In this document: positions 1 to 7,714 of the stretch, one piece after another
How positions within the stretch are numbered: the first letter of the stretch is position 1
How the letters are laid out: each line of letters opens with the position of its first letter
Assembly (NCBI GenBank): GCA_016946835.1
Contig: JACVTC010000013.1
Location: forward strand, 1,878,501-1,891,724
Length of the DNA: 13,224 nucleotides
Direction of reading: 5' to 3'
Source: Neocallimastix lanati (nom. inval.)
Lineage: Eukaryota > Neocallimastigomycota > Neocallimastigomycetes > Neocallimastigales > Neocallimastigaceae
The notes under the pieces: generated by a model
What the model was told of the DNA's origin: nothing
The model's database searches: none
What the model saw: only the letters and a program-made list of their open reading frames with translations
Translations under genes and position numbers: made by a program

Positions 1-395
1 TAAAATAAAATAAAATAAAATACAATAAAATAAAATGAATAAATATTGAAATATAAATATGAAGTACAGATTGAATAAAATAAAATAAAATAAAATAAAA
101 TAAAATAAAATAAAATAAATAAATAGTTGAAATATAAATATGAAGTACAGATTGAATAAAATAAAATAAAATAAAATAAAATAAAATAAAATAAAATAAA
201 ATAAAATAAAATAAAATAAAATAAAATAAAATAAAATAAATAAATAGTTGAAATATAAATATGAAGTACAGATTGAATAAAATAAAATAAATAAATAGTT
301 GAAATATAAATATGAAGTACAGATTGAATAAAATAAAATAAATAAATAGTTGAAATATAAATATGAAGTACAGATTGAATAAAATAAAATAAAAT
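1..395. repeat. Composite minisatellite: about 35-nt core plus variable (TAAAA)n
   Basis: Five near-identical copies of a core that starts TTGAAATATAAATATG and ends AGTACAGATTGAA begin at about 46, 127, 248, 299 and 350. They are separated by runs of TAAAA. Core-to-core distances are 81, 121, 51 and 51, so they differ only by multiples of five. The cores stay fixed while the pentanucleotide blocks change copy number, presumably by slippage. No open frame of any quality lies here on either strand. Confidence 0.9.
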
Positions 396-640
396 AAAAT
401 AAAATAAAATAAAAAAATTATTTGAATTATAATAAAAATACAAGTACTAATAAAATAAAATAAAAAAAAATAAATATGTGAATTATATTAAATTGCAAGT
501 ATCAATCGAAACAAAATAAAATAATATAAAATAAATAAATATGCAGTGAAATAATAATATATAATATGATAAAATAAAATAAATAAGATATTGATATGAA
601 ATTAATATAAAAACTGAATTTAGCAACAAATAAATTATAT
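396..640. repeat. Degenerate continuation of the composite minisatellite
   Basis: Divergent core-like units (for example around 421-455, 478-512 and 545-575) alternate with short (TAAAA)n runs. They share the pattern TGAATTATA...CAAGTA...AATAAAATAAAAT with the intact cores to the left. This looks like the ageing edge of the array. A minus-strand open stretch here (483-680) encodes only I/L/Y/F low-complexity residues and is not a gene. Confidence 0.55.
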
Positions 641-1068
641 AATAAAGTAAATGATATAGCATATTCATATATATTAACATGAATTTTATTATAATTTTTA
701 CAGTATTTTAAATTAATGTAAATTATTATATTTCCATATAATAAACAAACTTTATAATTAGAAAATAGTATAAAAAAAAATATTATTAAATATTATTATT
801 AAATATTAAATAATTAAATGAATAAATTATTAAATAAATAAAAATTTTCAGAATATGGCGAATGTAAATCATCATTTTTTTTGAAATATATCACATTTTA
901 AATATTTTTAATAATTATTTTTTCAAAGAAGTTATATGTGCCATTTTATTTTAATGTTTAAATATTATATTCATAAATAAAAATTTATAAAAAATAATAT
1001 AAGCCACATTCCGAAATGAAAATTTATGTAAAAATATTTAAAGCCATATTCCGAAACGCACCACCCTC
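641..1068. other. AT-rich non-coding segment left of element A
   Basis: No convincing coding frame is present on either strand. The only structured feature is an imperfect pair of 16-mers, GCCACATTCCGAAATG at 1003-1018 and GCCATATTCCGAAACG at 1043-1058, spaced 40 bp apart. The second overlaps the GC-richer stretch 1048-1068 that touches the LTR of element A. Confidence 0.6.
1048..1063 (-). other. PBS-like 16-mer just outside the left LTR
   Basis: On the minus strand, five bases after the left LTR ends, the sequence reads TGGTGCGTTTCGGAAT. It begins with TGG, as primer-binding sites do. Its complement, ATTCCGAAACGCACCA, has the shape of a tRNA 3' end: T-stem strand, seven acceptor bases, discriminator A, then CCA. 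This is inference. A related 16-mer 40 bp away lowers confidence, and the position would fit only if this LTR also served as a 5' LTR for sequence to its left. Confidence 0.3.
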
Positions 1069-1335
1069 GTTGTAAACATATATAAAAACATAATATAAAT
1101 AAAATACACGTGACGTCAAATGTATCATTGAAATTAATTATTAATATAAACCTTATTTATTAATATTCTCAGAATTATTAGGCCTAAGATAACCCTTTAA
1201 ATATTAAACAAGAATTTATATTAATTATTAATTATTTAAATATATATATTATTTATAATTAAATAAATAATATTTTTAATTATTGAAATGTAAATAACTG
1301 AAATTGAGATTTCAATTCAGTTATAATTTCAACAA
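1069..1335 (-). repeat. Element A 3' LTR (267 bp)
   Basis: It reads as identical to 7403-7669 over its whole length. On the plus strand it starts GTTGTAAACATATATAAA and ends ATAATTTCAACAA. The inner termini form a short inverted repeat, GTTG/CAAC. In the right copy the base before GTTG is T, so TGTTG...CAACA would be the usual TG...CA ends; here that outer base is C. It holds an imperfect hairpin (ACTGAAATTGA/TCAATTCAGT) near the start of U3 and a CACGTGACGTCA site near the other end. Confidence 0.93.
1107..1118. promoter_or_regulatory. Overlapping G-box and CRE in the left LTR
   Basis: CACGTG (1107-1112) overlaps TGACGTCA (1111-1118). The first is the canonical bHLH core (Cbf1/Pho4 type in fungi) and the second is the full palindromic CRE bound by ATF/CREB bZIP proteins. 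It is the only GC-containing palindrome pair in this AT-rich LTR. Function is inferred from motif identity alone. Confidence 0.5.
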
Positions 1336-1345
1336 CGCCCTCCCA
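1336..1345 (-). other. Element A polypurine tract
   Basis: The minus strand reads TGGGAGGGCG directly before the 3' LTR. This is the expected place and composition for the RNase H-resistant primer of plus-strand cDNA synthesis. It is one of the few G-rich stretches in the non-coding part of the window and independently fixes the orientation and the LTR edge. Confidence 0.8.
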
Positions 1346-1346
1346 T

Positions 1347-1371
1347 AAAAATCGGATTCAAGACGATTTTT
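1347..1371 (-). other. Hairpin next to the PPT
   Basis: AAAAATCG (1347-1354) and CGATTTTT (1364-1371) form a perfect 8-bp inverted repeat around a 9-nt loop. On the element's RNA it lies immediately 5' of the polypurine tract. The role is unknown; structure that exposes the PPT is one possibility. Confidence 0.45.
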
Positions 1372-1457
1372 TGTGTAACGATATGGAGGTCTAAATTTTT
1401 ATTAAAAAAATTTTGAAATTTCATAAATTAAAAAATTTTTTAATTTCAAAGGAAGAA

Positions 1458-1508
1458 GGTCACTTGAGTCCTTTTAAATTTTTATAAAAAACCCCATTTC
1501 AAGTGACC
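1458..1508 (-). other. 10-bp stem in the 3' non-coding region
   Basis: GGTCACTTGA (1458-1467) and TCAAGTGACC (1499-1508) are perfect reverse complements separated by 31 nt. A stem with five G/C pairs stands out in a region that is otherwise nearly all A and T. The rest of the non-coding stretch 1372-1904 between pol and the PPT contains only AT-rich sequence with many TTGAAATTT-type repeats. Confidence 0.5.
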
Positions 1509-1900
1509 ATTTCATTGAAATTTTGAAATTTCTAAAATTTAGTAAAATTAAAATTTAGTTAATAAAATTGATGGTTGTGAATATAATGGTACCATTTTTG
1601 AATGAATTTGATATAGAATTTTTGAAATTGAAATTTTGAAATTTAATTTCAATTAACTTCTTAATTTGTTGCATTAAATTTTAAAAAAATGAAAATTATA
1701 ATAATTTATAAAATTTTGATTATGTTGAATTATTAATTGATTGTTAAGAGTGTAATATAGCTATATTTTTTGAATTTTTGAATTTTGAAATTTTGAAATT
1801 GAAATTTCATTTTAGAAATATTGAAAAATTAAAATTAACTAAAAAAATAGATAATAATAAAGTAAAAGTTAAAAATTAATAATAAAAAATAAATTTTCCA

Positions 1901-1904
<4 letters not shown>

Positions 1905-1955
<51 letters not shown>
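1905..1955 (-). repeat. 51-nt A tract at the pol stop codon
   Basis: The plus strand holds 51 uninterrupted T. On the coding strand this is a poly(A) run that starts with the last two bases of the pol TAA stop and continues 49 nt, followed by about 570 nt of non-coding sequence before the LTR. It could be slippage, or a poly(A) tail captured in cDNA from an RNA cleaved just after pol. The length may be inexact in an assembly. Confidence 0.85.
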
Positions 1956-1959
<4 letters not shown>

Positions 1960-4311
1960 ATAAGCTATCGAAGTAAGCTTCCTTCCATTCTTTAAATATA
2001 ATAAATAAATCTCTTGATTTCTTGGGTTATTTTCAACTTCTTCTGAAGGAACCCAATCGTATGAATTTTTATATTTATACCTTACACGATATTCATAACA
2101 TTTTTTCTTATAATTGGTCCTAAATCCTGCTATTTCTATAATATCTTTAATAGATTCATTATGAGATCTTCTTTTTCTATATTCTGGAGGAGTAGGAATG
2201 AAAGGCTCGAGCTCAGATATATGGAATATTGGATGGTGTTTAGGGAAAGGAGATCTTTTTAAATCTATTTTATAATTATTATTATCTAAAGCTTCAAGTA
2301 CTTTATAGGGTCCGTACTTACAAGGTGATAATTTAGAATAATCTTCGATATTAAGAGAAGGAGGACTTTGAAACCATACTAAGTCACCTTCTTTAAAAAC
2401 AGGAGGTTCTAATCTTTTCTTATCAGCATGCCTTTTATATAATTCTTTGGAACGTTGCAAGACGTCTTTAATGTGATTAAAACTAGTATTTACATTTTTT
2501 ATATATTTAAAATTAGTATCCATTTGAGGTAATAAAAAGAATTCGTCCATGGAAGGATGGAACCCATAATTTATAAAGAAAGGAGTTTCCTTAGTAGATT
2601 CGTTAACCGAATTATTATATGCAAATTCTGCAAGGTAGATCCAATCTATCCAGTCATCATGATAATAAGCTCTTGAATAAGCCCTAAGATATTGTTCAAT
2701 AAAAGAGTTACACCTTTCAACTTGTCCGACGGTTTCATGATGATCTGTGGTAGCTATATTATTTTTAATTTTTAATAAGTGCATAAATTCATTCCAAAGA
2801 GCACTTGTAAATTGTGATCCTCTGTCTGTATAAATATCTTGAGGTAAACCATGTAGTTTAAAGATATTATTCATAAAGGCCTTAGCAGTTTGTTTTGCAT
2901 CAGGTATTTGTTTAAAGGGAATTAAGTGGATCATTTTAGAAAAACGATCGACAACTACCATTATTACTGTATATCCTTTAGAATCAGGAAGACCGCATAA
3001 AAAGTCTATTTCAATAGATTTCCAAGGTCTTTCAGGAGTATCCAAAGGTTGTAGAAGACCATATTTTCTGTGCCTATTTATTTTGTTTCTTGCACAGGAC
3101 TGACAAGAGTTTACATATTTAGTTACATCTTCTTTTATTTTAGGCCACCAAAAGTTTCTTGTTATTAACTCTAAAGTTCTTCTAATTCCTAAATGACCGG
3201 CAGCAGGCTTTTCATGATACTTAGTTAAAATTTCTAGTCGGAGAACTTCAGGAATATAGACTAGATTATTATAAAATATTAAATTGTCTTTTATTTTAAA
3301 CTTTTCCATTTTTCTGAAGGGCTTATAGGACATATTATTTTTTACATTTTGAGGACTAAAGTAAAGTCGAATATCCTCAGCTGTAGCGTCAGACTTAGTA
3401 GCATCAATAATTCTTTCTAAAAGATCACTAACAATGCTAACAAAACATGGAAATTCTTTAACATTTTTAATGTCTAAAATATTTTCAGGTTTTTCTTCAA
3501 TGTTGTTTTTAATATAATCAGGTCTCCTAGATAGACTGTCAGGTTTTCCGTTTTTGTTTCCCTGCCTATACTTTATTATAAAATTATATTCTTGGAAGAA
3601 AAGGTACCATCTATGTTGTCTTTGATTTGCAACCTTTCCTCCTAATGTGTATATTAAGTTCCTATGATCCGTATAAACAGTAATTTGGTATTTAGCACCA
3701 AGAAGTAGATGTCTCCAAGCAATAAAAGCATCCCTTATAGCGAGTAGTTCTTTATCAGTAATTATATAATTTATTTCGGCGTTTAGTAAACTTCTAGAAT
3801 AATATGCTACTGGATGTAAATTATTATCTTTATCCCTTTGAGATAGAACAGCACCAATAGCATAATTACTTGCATCACATTCTACTATAAAAGGTTTTGT
3901 AATATCAGGATGAAGTAGAATTGGAGAAGTAATTAATCTTTTCTTTAATTCCTTAAAAGCATATTCACATTCATTCGTCCATAAAAATTTAATATTCTTT
4001 CTTGTTAAATTATGTAAAGGTTTTGCAATTTTTGCAAAATCTTTAACAAATCTTCTATAGTAATTACATAGGCCAATAAATCTTTGAACATCTTTTAAAT
4101 TTTCTGGTCTTGGCCACTCTTCTATAGATTTAATTTTCTTTGGGTCAGTAGATACACCATCACCAGATAAAATGTAACCTAAAAATTCAACTTTATTCTG
4201 GTCAAATTCACATTTTTCTAATTTTGCATATAAATTATTATTAATTAAAGTTTGAAGGACGTTTCTGACTTGATTATGATGTTCCTCTAGATCTTTGGAA
4301 TAATTAAAATA
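1954..4311 (-). CDS. pol: Element A Pol, C-terminal part: RT end, RNase H, integrase, chromodomain
   Basis: One open frame of 785 codons ends in TAA. It begins just after the RT YLDD motif, where a one-base deletion cuts it from the upstream part, so it has no start of its own. RNase H has its acidic set: D146 in ECDAS, E188 in DKELLA, D215 in YTDHR and D258 in GKPDSLSR. Counting from the in-frame Met at 3333, the integrase HHCC finger is H40, H47, C77, C80. The catalytic triad is D110, D170 and E206, with exactly 35 residues between the last two. A GPY/F-type motif ([11 protein letters not shown]) follows, then a chromodomain ([21 protein letters not shown]) in which Tyr replaces the common Trp of the WKGY motif. 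These enzymes degrade template RNA and insert cDNA; the chromodomain in related elements tethers integration to modified histones. All catalytic residues are present. Confidence 0.93.
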
Positions 4312-4538
4312 TCATCTAAATATAAGATTACACATTTTTCCAAGTATGGTCTAAGAATAGAGTTAATAAATGATTGGAAAGTGGCAGGCGCATTTTTTAA
4401 TCCAAACGGCATAACTAAATATTCATAATGACCATATTTAGTTCTAAACGCAGTTTTATATTCATCACCTTCTTTAATTCTTATTAAATTATAAGCAGAA
4501 CGTAAATCCAATTTCGTAAAATATTTTGCTCCCTTTAC
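4287..4538 (-). pseudogene. pol: Element A RT central fragment (palm, YLDD)
   Basis: This frame carries the centre of the reverse transcriptase: the first catalytic Asp in [10 protein letters not shown], the conserved [14 protein letters not shown] block, and YLDDILI with the Asp pair of the active site. It is separated from the N-terminal RT part by a missing base at about 4537 (after GAAAAG, where GGTAAAGG would keep the frame). It is separated from the C-terminal part by a missing T in AATTATTCC at about 4302-4305, after which this frame reads a few wrong residues to TAG. Both losses shorten a short homopolymer. Apart from these, no residue of the active site is lost. Confidence 0.88.
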
Positions 4539-5851
4539 TTTTCTATTATATCTGTTATTAGAGGGAGAGGATATGAATTTCTTATAGTTACTGCATTTAA
4601 TTTTTTATAGTCTACACATAACCGAAGGGAACCATCTTTTTTCTTTTGAAAAAGGACAGGATATCCAGCAGGAGATTCGGATGGTCTAATAAATCCTTTT
4701 TCTAAATTTTCCTTTATATAGTCCTTAAGAACTTGTGATTCTTCTTCAGTTAATGGATAAATTGGGCCGTAATGGAGTGTAGCGTCTTTTTCTAAAACAA
4801 TCTTACAGTCGGTTAAACGGTGAGGAGGTAATTTATCTGCCTCTTTTTTGCTAAATACGATTGCTAAATCTTGATATTGATGAGGAATTTCTTCTATTTT
4901 TGGTTCCTCATTTTCAATTTCAACTTTATCTTTAGTTGAAAGAAAACAATATATTAAAAAATTATAACTAAATTCTTTTTTATTATTATATAAATCTCGA
5001 TGATTTTTGTTAAATTTTTTGGAAGAAAATTTACTTTTAGATTTATTTAAATATTTTACATATACATAAATTTTAGAATTTTTATTAATAGAATTTTTAT
5101 ATTTATTAAACTTTGGATTTTTTGAAAAATTTTTTAAATTTTTTAAATTAAATTTTTTGGAGATATTTTTTGAATTATTTTTTGATCGATTTTTTGAAAA
5201 ATTTTTATAATAAAATTTATTTTTTATTTTTCTTTTAAAAAATTTATTTTTAAAAATTTTTCTTTTCAACGAGTTTAAATAAAAATTATTTCCCTTATAT
5301 TTTATGGATTTATTTTTATGATCATTTAAAGAATTATAATTTAAATAAGAATATAAGGTATTATTTTTATAATTGTAATGTATTTTGAATTTCCTAATAA
5401 ACTGATTTCCAAAAAGTATATCAGTAGGAATACAATTTGAGATTAAAAATTTTTCTTTAAAATCTTGAAAATAAAATTTATTATTTTTAAAAAATTTAAT
5501 TTGAAAATTTAACCAAACAAATTGATCTAATTTGGTAGTTCTGCCTGAAATACCTTTAACTAGGATTTTATTTTTAGTTTTTTGAATATTTAGTTTTAAT
5601 TTATTTGCTAATTTTTCTGTGATAAAATTGCAAAAGGATCCTGAATCTAACATAGATTCAGAAGTTAATTTTTGAGTTTTTTCATTTTTAAATGAAAAAT
5701 TATTTAAGAATTTAATAGGAATATAAGATCTGAATAAAAGGAATGTAGATGGGAGATTTGATTCATTGATTGAATCAAGTGTAGGAAAATTATAATAAAT
5801 TGTTTTTAAATTTTTTGATGTTCTGGACTCCTTTTGAAGTCCATCAATTAG
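4535..5851 (-). CDS. pol: Element A Pol, N-terminal part: protease, Lys-rich linker, RT fingers
   Basis: This frame has no initiation signal of its own. It is entered by -1 slippage at the end of gag and gives 438 residues before a frameshift-induced TAA. The protease active site is LDSGS at residues 68-72 of this frame; a hydrophobic [10 protein letters not shown] strand about 75 residues later corresponds to the ILG-type region of retropepsins. Next comes a linker of roughly 130 residues that is mostly Lys, Asn, Phe, Tyr and Ser, very basic, with no family I recognise. RT begins near [10 protein letters not shown] and includes [24 protein letters not shown], the first fingers motifs. The protease cuts Gag-Pol; the basic linker may bind nucleic acid (inference). 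The rest of RT continues in another frame because of the deletion at about 4537. Confidence 0.9.
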   Translation of the reverse strand, partial: LIDGLQKESRTSKNLKTIYYNFPTLDSINESNLPSTFLLFRSYIPIKFLNNFSFKNEKTQKLTSESMLDSGSFCNFITEKLANKLKLNIQKTKNKILVKGISGRTTKLDQFVWLNFQIKFFKNNKFYFQDFKEKFLISNCIPTDILFGNQFIRKFKIHYNYKNNTLYSYLNYNSLNDHKNKSIKYKGNNFYLNSLKRKIFKNKFFKRKIKNKFYYKNFSKNRSKNNSKNISKKFNLKNLKNFSKNPKFNKYKNSINKNSKIYVYVKYLNKSKSKFSSKKFNKNHRDLYNNKKEFSYNFLIYCFLSTKDKVEIENEEPKIEEIPHQYQDLAIVFSKKEADKLPPHRLTDCKIVLEKDATLHYGPIYPLTEEESQVLKDYIKENLEKGFIRPSESPAGYPVLFQKKKDGSLRLCVDYKKLNAVTIRNSYPLPLITDIIEK

Positions 5852-5857
5852 TTTTTT
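5824..5857 (-). promoter_or_regulatory. -1 programmed ribosomal frameshift signal at gag-pol
   Basis: On the coding strand the last gag codons read CAA AAA AAC TAA, giving the canonical slippery heptamer A AAA AAC in the correct phase (5857-5851) directly before the stop (5850-5848). After a 7-nt spacer a hairpin follows: TGGACTTC and GGAGTCCA pair over 8 bp (one T-G wobble) around an AAAA loop (5843-5824). Slipping one base back continues into the open protease-RT frame as KKLIDGLQ. Heptamer, phase, spacer length and stem all match the standard -1 frameshift architecture. Confidence 0.88.
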
Positions 5858-6921
5858 TGGTAATTATGTTGATTATTATTATTGTTATTATTATTAAAAT
5901 AATTATTGCTAGATTTATTTTTAGTATAATAATAATTATTATTATTATAATACTTGCTATTGTTTACATGTGGGCTTGAATGTTTCTTTCTCAAATTTTT
6001 ATTACCAATATTATTTCTTAATTGGTCCTTACTTTTAATATTATTTTCAAATAAGATGCACTTAGTATAAATATCACCAAGCTTTGTAGGGAATTCTTCC
6101 ATTTTATCTATTTCTTCTTGGAACTTTGGGTGAAGTCCATTATAGAAAAATAAGACTAAAGCTTCTTCGTCCCAAGACAGACCAGTAGTTAACGTTCTAA
6201 ACTTTTCTATATAATCATTTATTTTCCCATACGAATGTTTTAATTTTACTAACTGGATTTTTGCCAATTTTTTACTTGCAACATTCGTAAAAGTTTTCTT
6301 TATATCACTTAATAATTTCTTTAGTGTTCCTGGATGATTGTTCTCATTATAGGTAGCAATATACCAATTTCTTGCACCGTCTCTCAAACGAGATTTGACA
6401 AAGTTTATTTTTACTTCTTCTGGTAATCCTAAGTTGGGATAAGTTGAGAAAGTATCTTCACATAATTGACAAAATAAATCTGTGTCATTAGTGTTTCCTG
6501 AGAAGAATCCAGGTTCAGGTACTTGTTGCAAATTATTAGAATAACTATTTTTCATGATGACATCATTGTCTGCATCACGTCTGGTAGAAATAGAGGCGTT
6601 ATCATCTTGATTTTGTGGTACAGATTGGCTAGAAGAGGGATCATCATTGGTACTAATTTTTATATCTAATTTTTCATTGAATATTTTAGTTAAATTAGAA
6701 AGTTGATTAATAATATTTTTATTATCTCTATTAAGTGTATAGAGTTTTTTCTGTAAGTCTTGATTATATTTATTAAAATCTTCTTTTAATAAAAAGCTAT
6801 CGTTAACAGAAGAAGCTAATTCTGATACGGTAACTTGGGCGTCAGACCTTAACTTATTAACTTCTGACATTGGGGCAATGTCAGGTATTGAACTAGCCCA
6901 GACGTTCGTATAGTAAGACAT
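5848..6921 (-). CDS. gag: Element A Gag (capsid) protein, 357 aa
   Basis: The ATG at 6921 ([10 protein letters not shown]) is the first Met after the leader and opens the full frame. Residues 40-90 look like a coiled coil, followed by a Ser/Asp/Gln-rich hinge. Residues about 135-300 are a retrotransposon Gag/capsid domain: the block PEPGFFSG, then an [19 protein letters not shown] helix region, then [19 protein letters not shown] and [15 protein letters not shown]. The last 55 residues are Lys- and Asn-rich with a run of AAT codons. No CCHC zinc knuckle is present, which is unusual for Ty3/Gypsy Gag, though some fungal elements lack it. It forms the particle that packages element RNA. It ends within the slippery site and is intact. 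Confidence 0.9.
   Translation of the reverse strand: MSYYTNVWASSIPDIAPMSEVNKLRSDAQVTVSELASSVNDSFLLKEDFNKYNQDLQKKLYTLNRDNKNIINQLSNLTKIFNEKLDIKISTNDDPSSSQSVPQNQDDNASISTRRDADNDVIMKNSYSNNLQQVPEPGFFSGNTNDTDLFCQLCEDTFSTYPNLGLPEEVKINFVKSRLRDGARNWYIATYNENNHPGTLKKLLSDIKKTFTNVASKKLAKIQLVKLKHSYGKINDYIEKFRTLTTGLSWDEEALVLFFYNGLHPKFQEEIDKMEEFPTKLGDIYTKCILFENNIKSKDQLRNNIGNKNLRKKHSSPHVNNSKYYNNNNYYYTKNKSSNNYFNNNNNNNNQHNYQKN
5870..5945. repeat. ATT/AAT trinucleotide-rich tract in gag
   Basis: An imperfect (ATT)n stretch on the plus strand is read in gag as Asn runs near the C-terminus, broken by Tyr and Lys codons. Such tracts change length easily by slippage. Confidence 0.7.
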
Positions 6922-7402
6922 ATCAAGGTAGCAACTAAAACTAGGGTAAGGTTATTGTTAAGATTTTGATATAATTTATAGTTTAAATTTAAATAAAATA
7001 ATATGGTTTATTAAAAAATATTCACTAAGTCGATATGTCTATATAGTAACATACTATATAGATATATAATAAAAATAATAAATATTTAAATGTTTAGTTT
7101 AATAAAAATTTATTTATAATAAACTTTGATAATTAGAATTATCAAATTAATTTAATTTTAAATTTGTTTATTTTATTTAATAATAAAATATCTATAATAT
7201 ATTACTATTAAGGTAATTTTACAATAACCTTACAAAGAACATAAAAGATAGATTTTTACATCTTTCTTTTATACTTTGTAAGTTACATAATAATAATATT
7301 TAATTATAAGATAGTAATAATATAGTAATATAAATACTAATAAAATATAAGGATAAATTTAATTATATAATTAATTTGAATAATTGAATTTAATATAGAT
7401 AT
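6922..7402 (-). other. Element A leader with nested inverted repeats
   Basis: This is the 481-nt non-coding segment between the 5' LTR and the gag start. It holds perfect inverted repeats of 11 bp (7038-7048/7052-7062, 3-nt loop), 10 bp (7125-7134/7137-7146, 2-nt gap), 9 bp extended with mismatches (7229-7237/7274-7282) and a distant 12-bp pair (6947-6958/7221-7232). Retroelement leaders carry packaging and dimerisation structures, so this may be one. The first bases after the LTR (ATATCTATATT on the coding strand) do not resemble a tRNA primer site. Confidence 0.6.
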
Positions 7403-7669
7403 GTTGTAAACATATATAAAAACATAATATAAATAAAATACACGTGACGTCAAATGTATCATTGAAATTAATTATTAATATAAACCTTATTTATTAATAT
7501 TCTCAGAATTATTAGGCCTAAGATAACCCTTTAAATATTAAACAAGAATTTATATTAATTATTAATTATTTAAATATATATATTATTTATAATTAAATAA
7601 ATAATATTTTTAATTATTGAAATGTAAATAACTGAAATTGAGATTTCAATTCAGTTATAATTTCAACAA
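7403..7669 (-). repeat. Element A 5' LTR (267 bp)
   Basis: It is base-for-base the same as 1069-1335 as far as I can read. The base before it is T, so the coding-strand LTR runs TGTTGAAATT...TTTACAACA with TG...CA ends and a 5-bp terminal inverted repeat. As the upstream LTR of a minus-strand element it should contain the promoter. Confidence 0.93.
7441..7452. promoter_or_regulatory. Overlapping G-box and CRE in the 5' LTR
   Basis: This is the same CACGTG (7441-7446) and TGACGTCA (7445-7452) overlap as in the other LTR. It lies in the promoter-bearing LTR, about 50 nt from its inner edge, with AT-rich TATA-like sequence just downstream in the direction of gag. Confidence 0.5.
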
Positions 7670-7714
7670 AAGAATTAATTATTAATATAATTAAATATTT
7701 TTAATTAATTCTTT
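7669..7714. repeat. 12-bp inverted repeat touching the LTR edge
   Basis: AAAGAATTAATT (7669-7680) and AATTAATTCTTT (7703-7714) are perfect reverse complements with 22 nt between them, starting at the last LTR base. The arms are mostly A/T, so chance is possible. Confidence 0.4.

Larger units (their letters stand above)
1069..7669 (-). mobile_element. Element A: chromodomain Ty3/Gypsy LTR retrotransposon (chromovirus type)
   Basis: Reading the minus strand, the order is 5' LTR (7669-7403), leader, gag, -1 frameshift site, protease, RT, RNase H, integrase, chromodomain, A tract, 3' non-coding region, PPT, 3' LTR (1335-1069). Domain order RT-RNaseH-INT marks Ty3/Gypsy, and the C-terminal chromodomain marks a chromovirus. 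The two 267-bp LTR copies read as identical, which implies recent integration or gene conversion. Two one-base deletions break RT, at about 4537 and 4302-4305. No target-site duplication is visible: the five bases left of 1069 are CCCTC and those right of 7669 are AAGAA. No canonical tRNA primer site follows the 5' LTR. Confidence 0.93.

Noticed and set aside
46-385. CRISPR-like array of regular repeats
   Set aside because: The spacers are just (TAAAA)n, not unique sequence, and the context is eukaryotic retrotransposons.
483-680. Minus-strand open frame of 65 codons
   Set aside because: It is only I/L/Y/F low complexity from A/T repeats, overlaps the decaying minisatellite and has no domain or coding signature.
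4535-4540. Second programmed frameshift within RT of element A
   Set aside because: The break is inside the conserved RT fold, where recoding has no purpose, and it lacks a slippery heptamer in phase. A lost G explains it.
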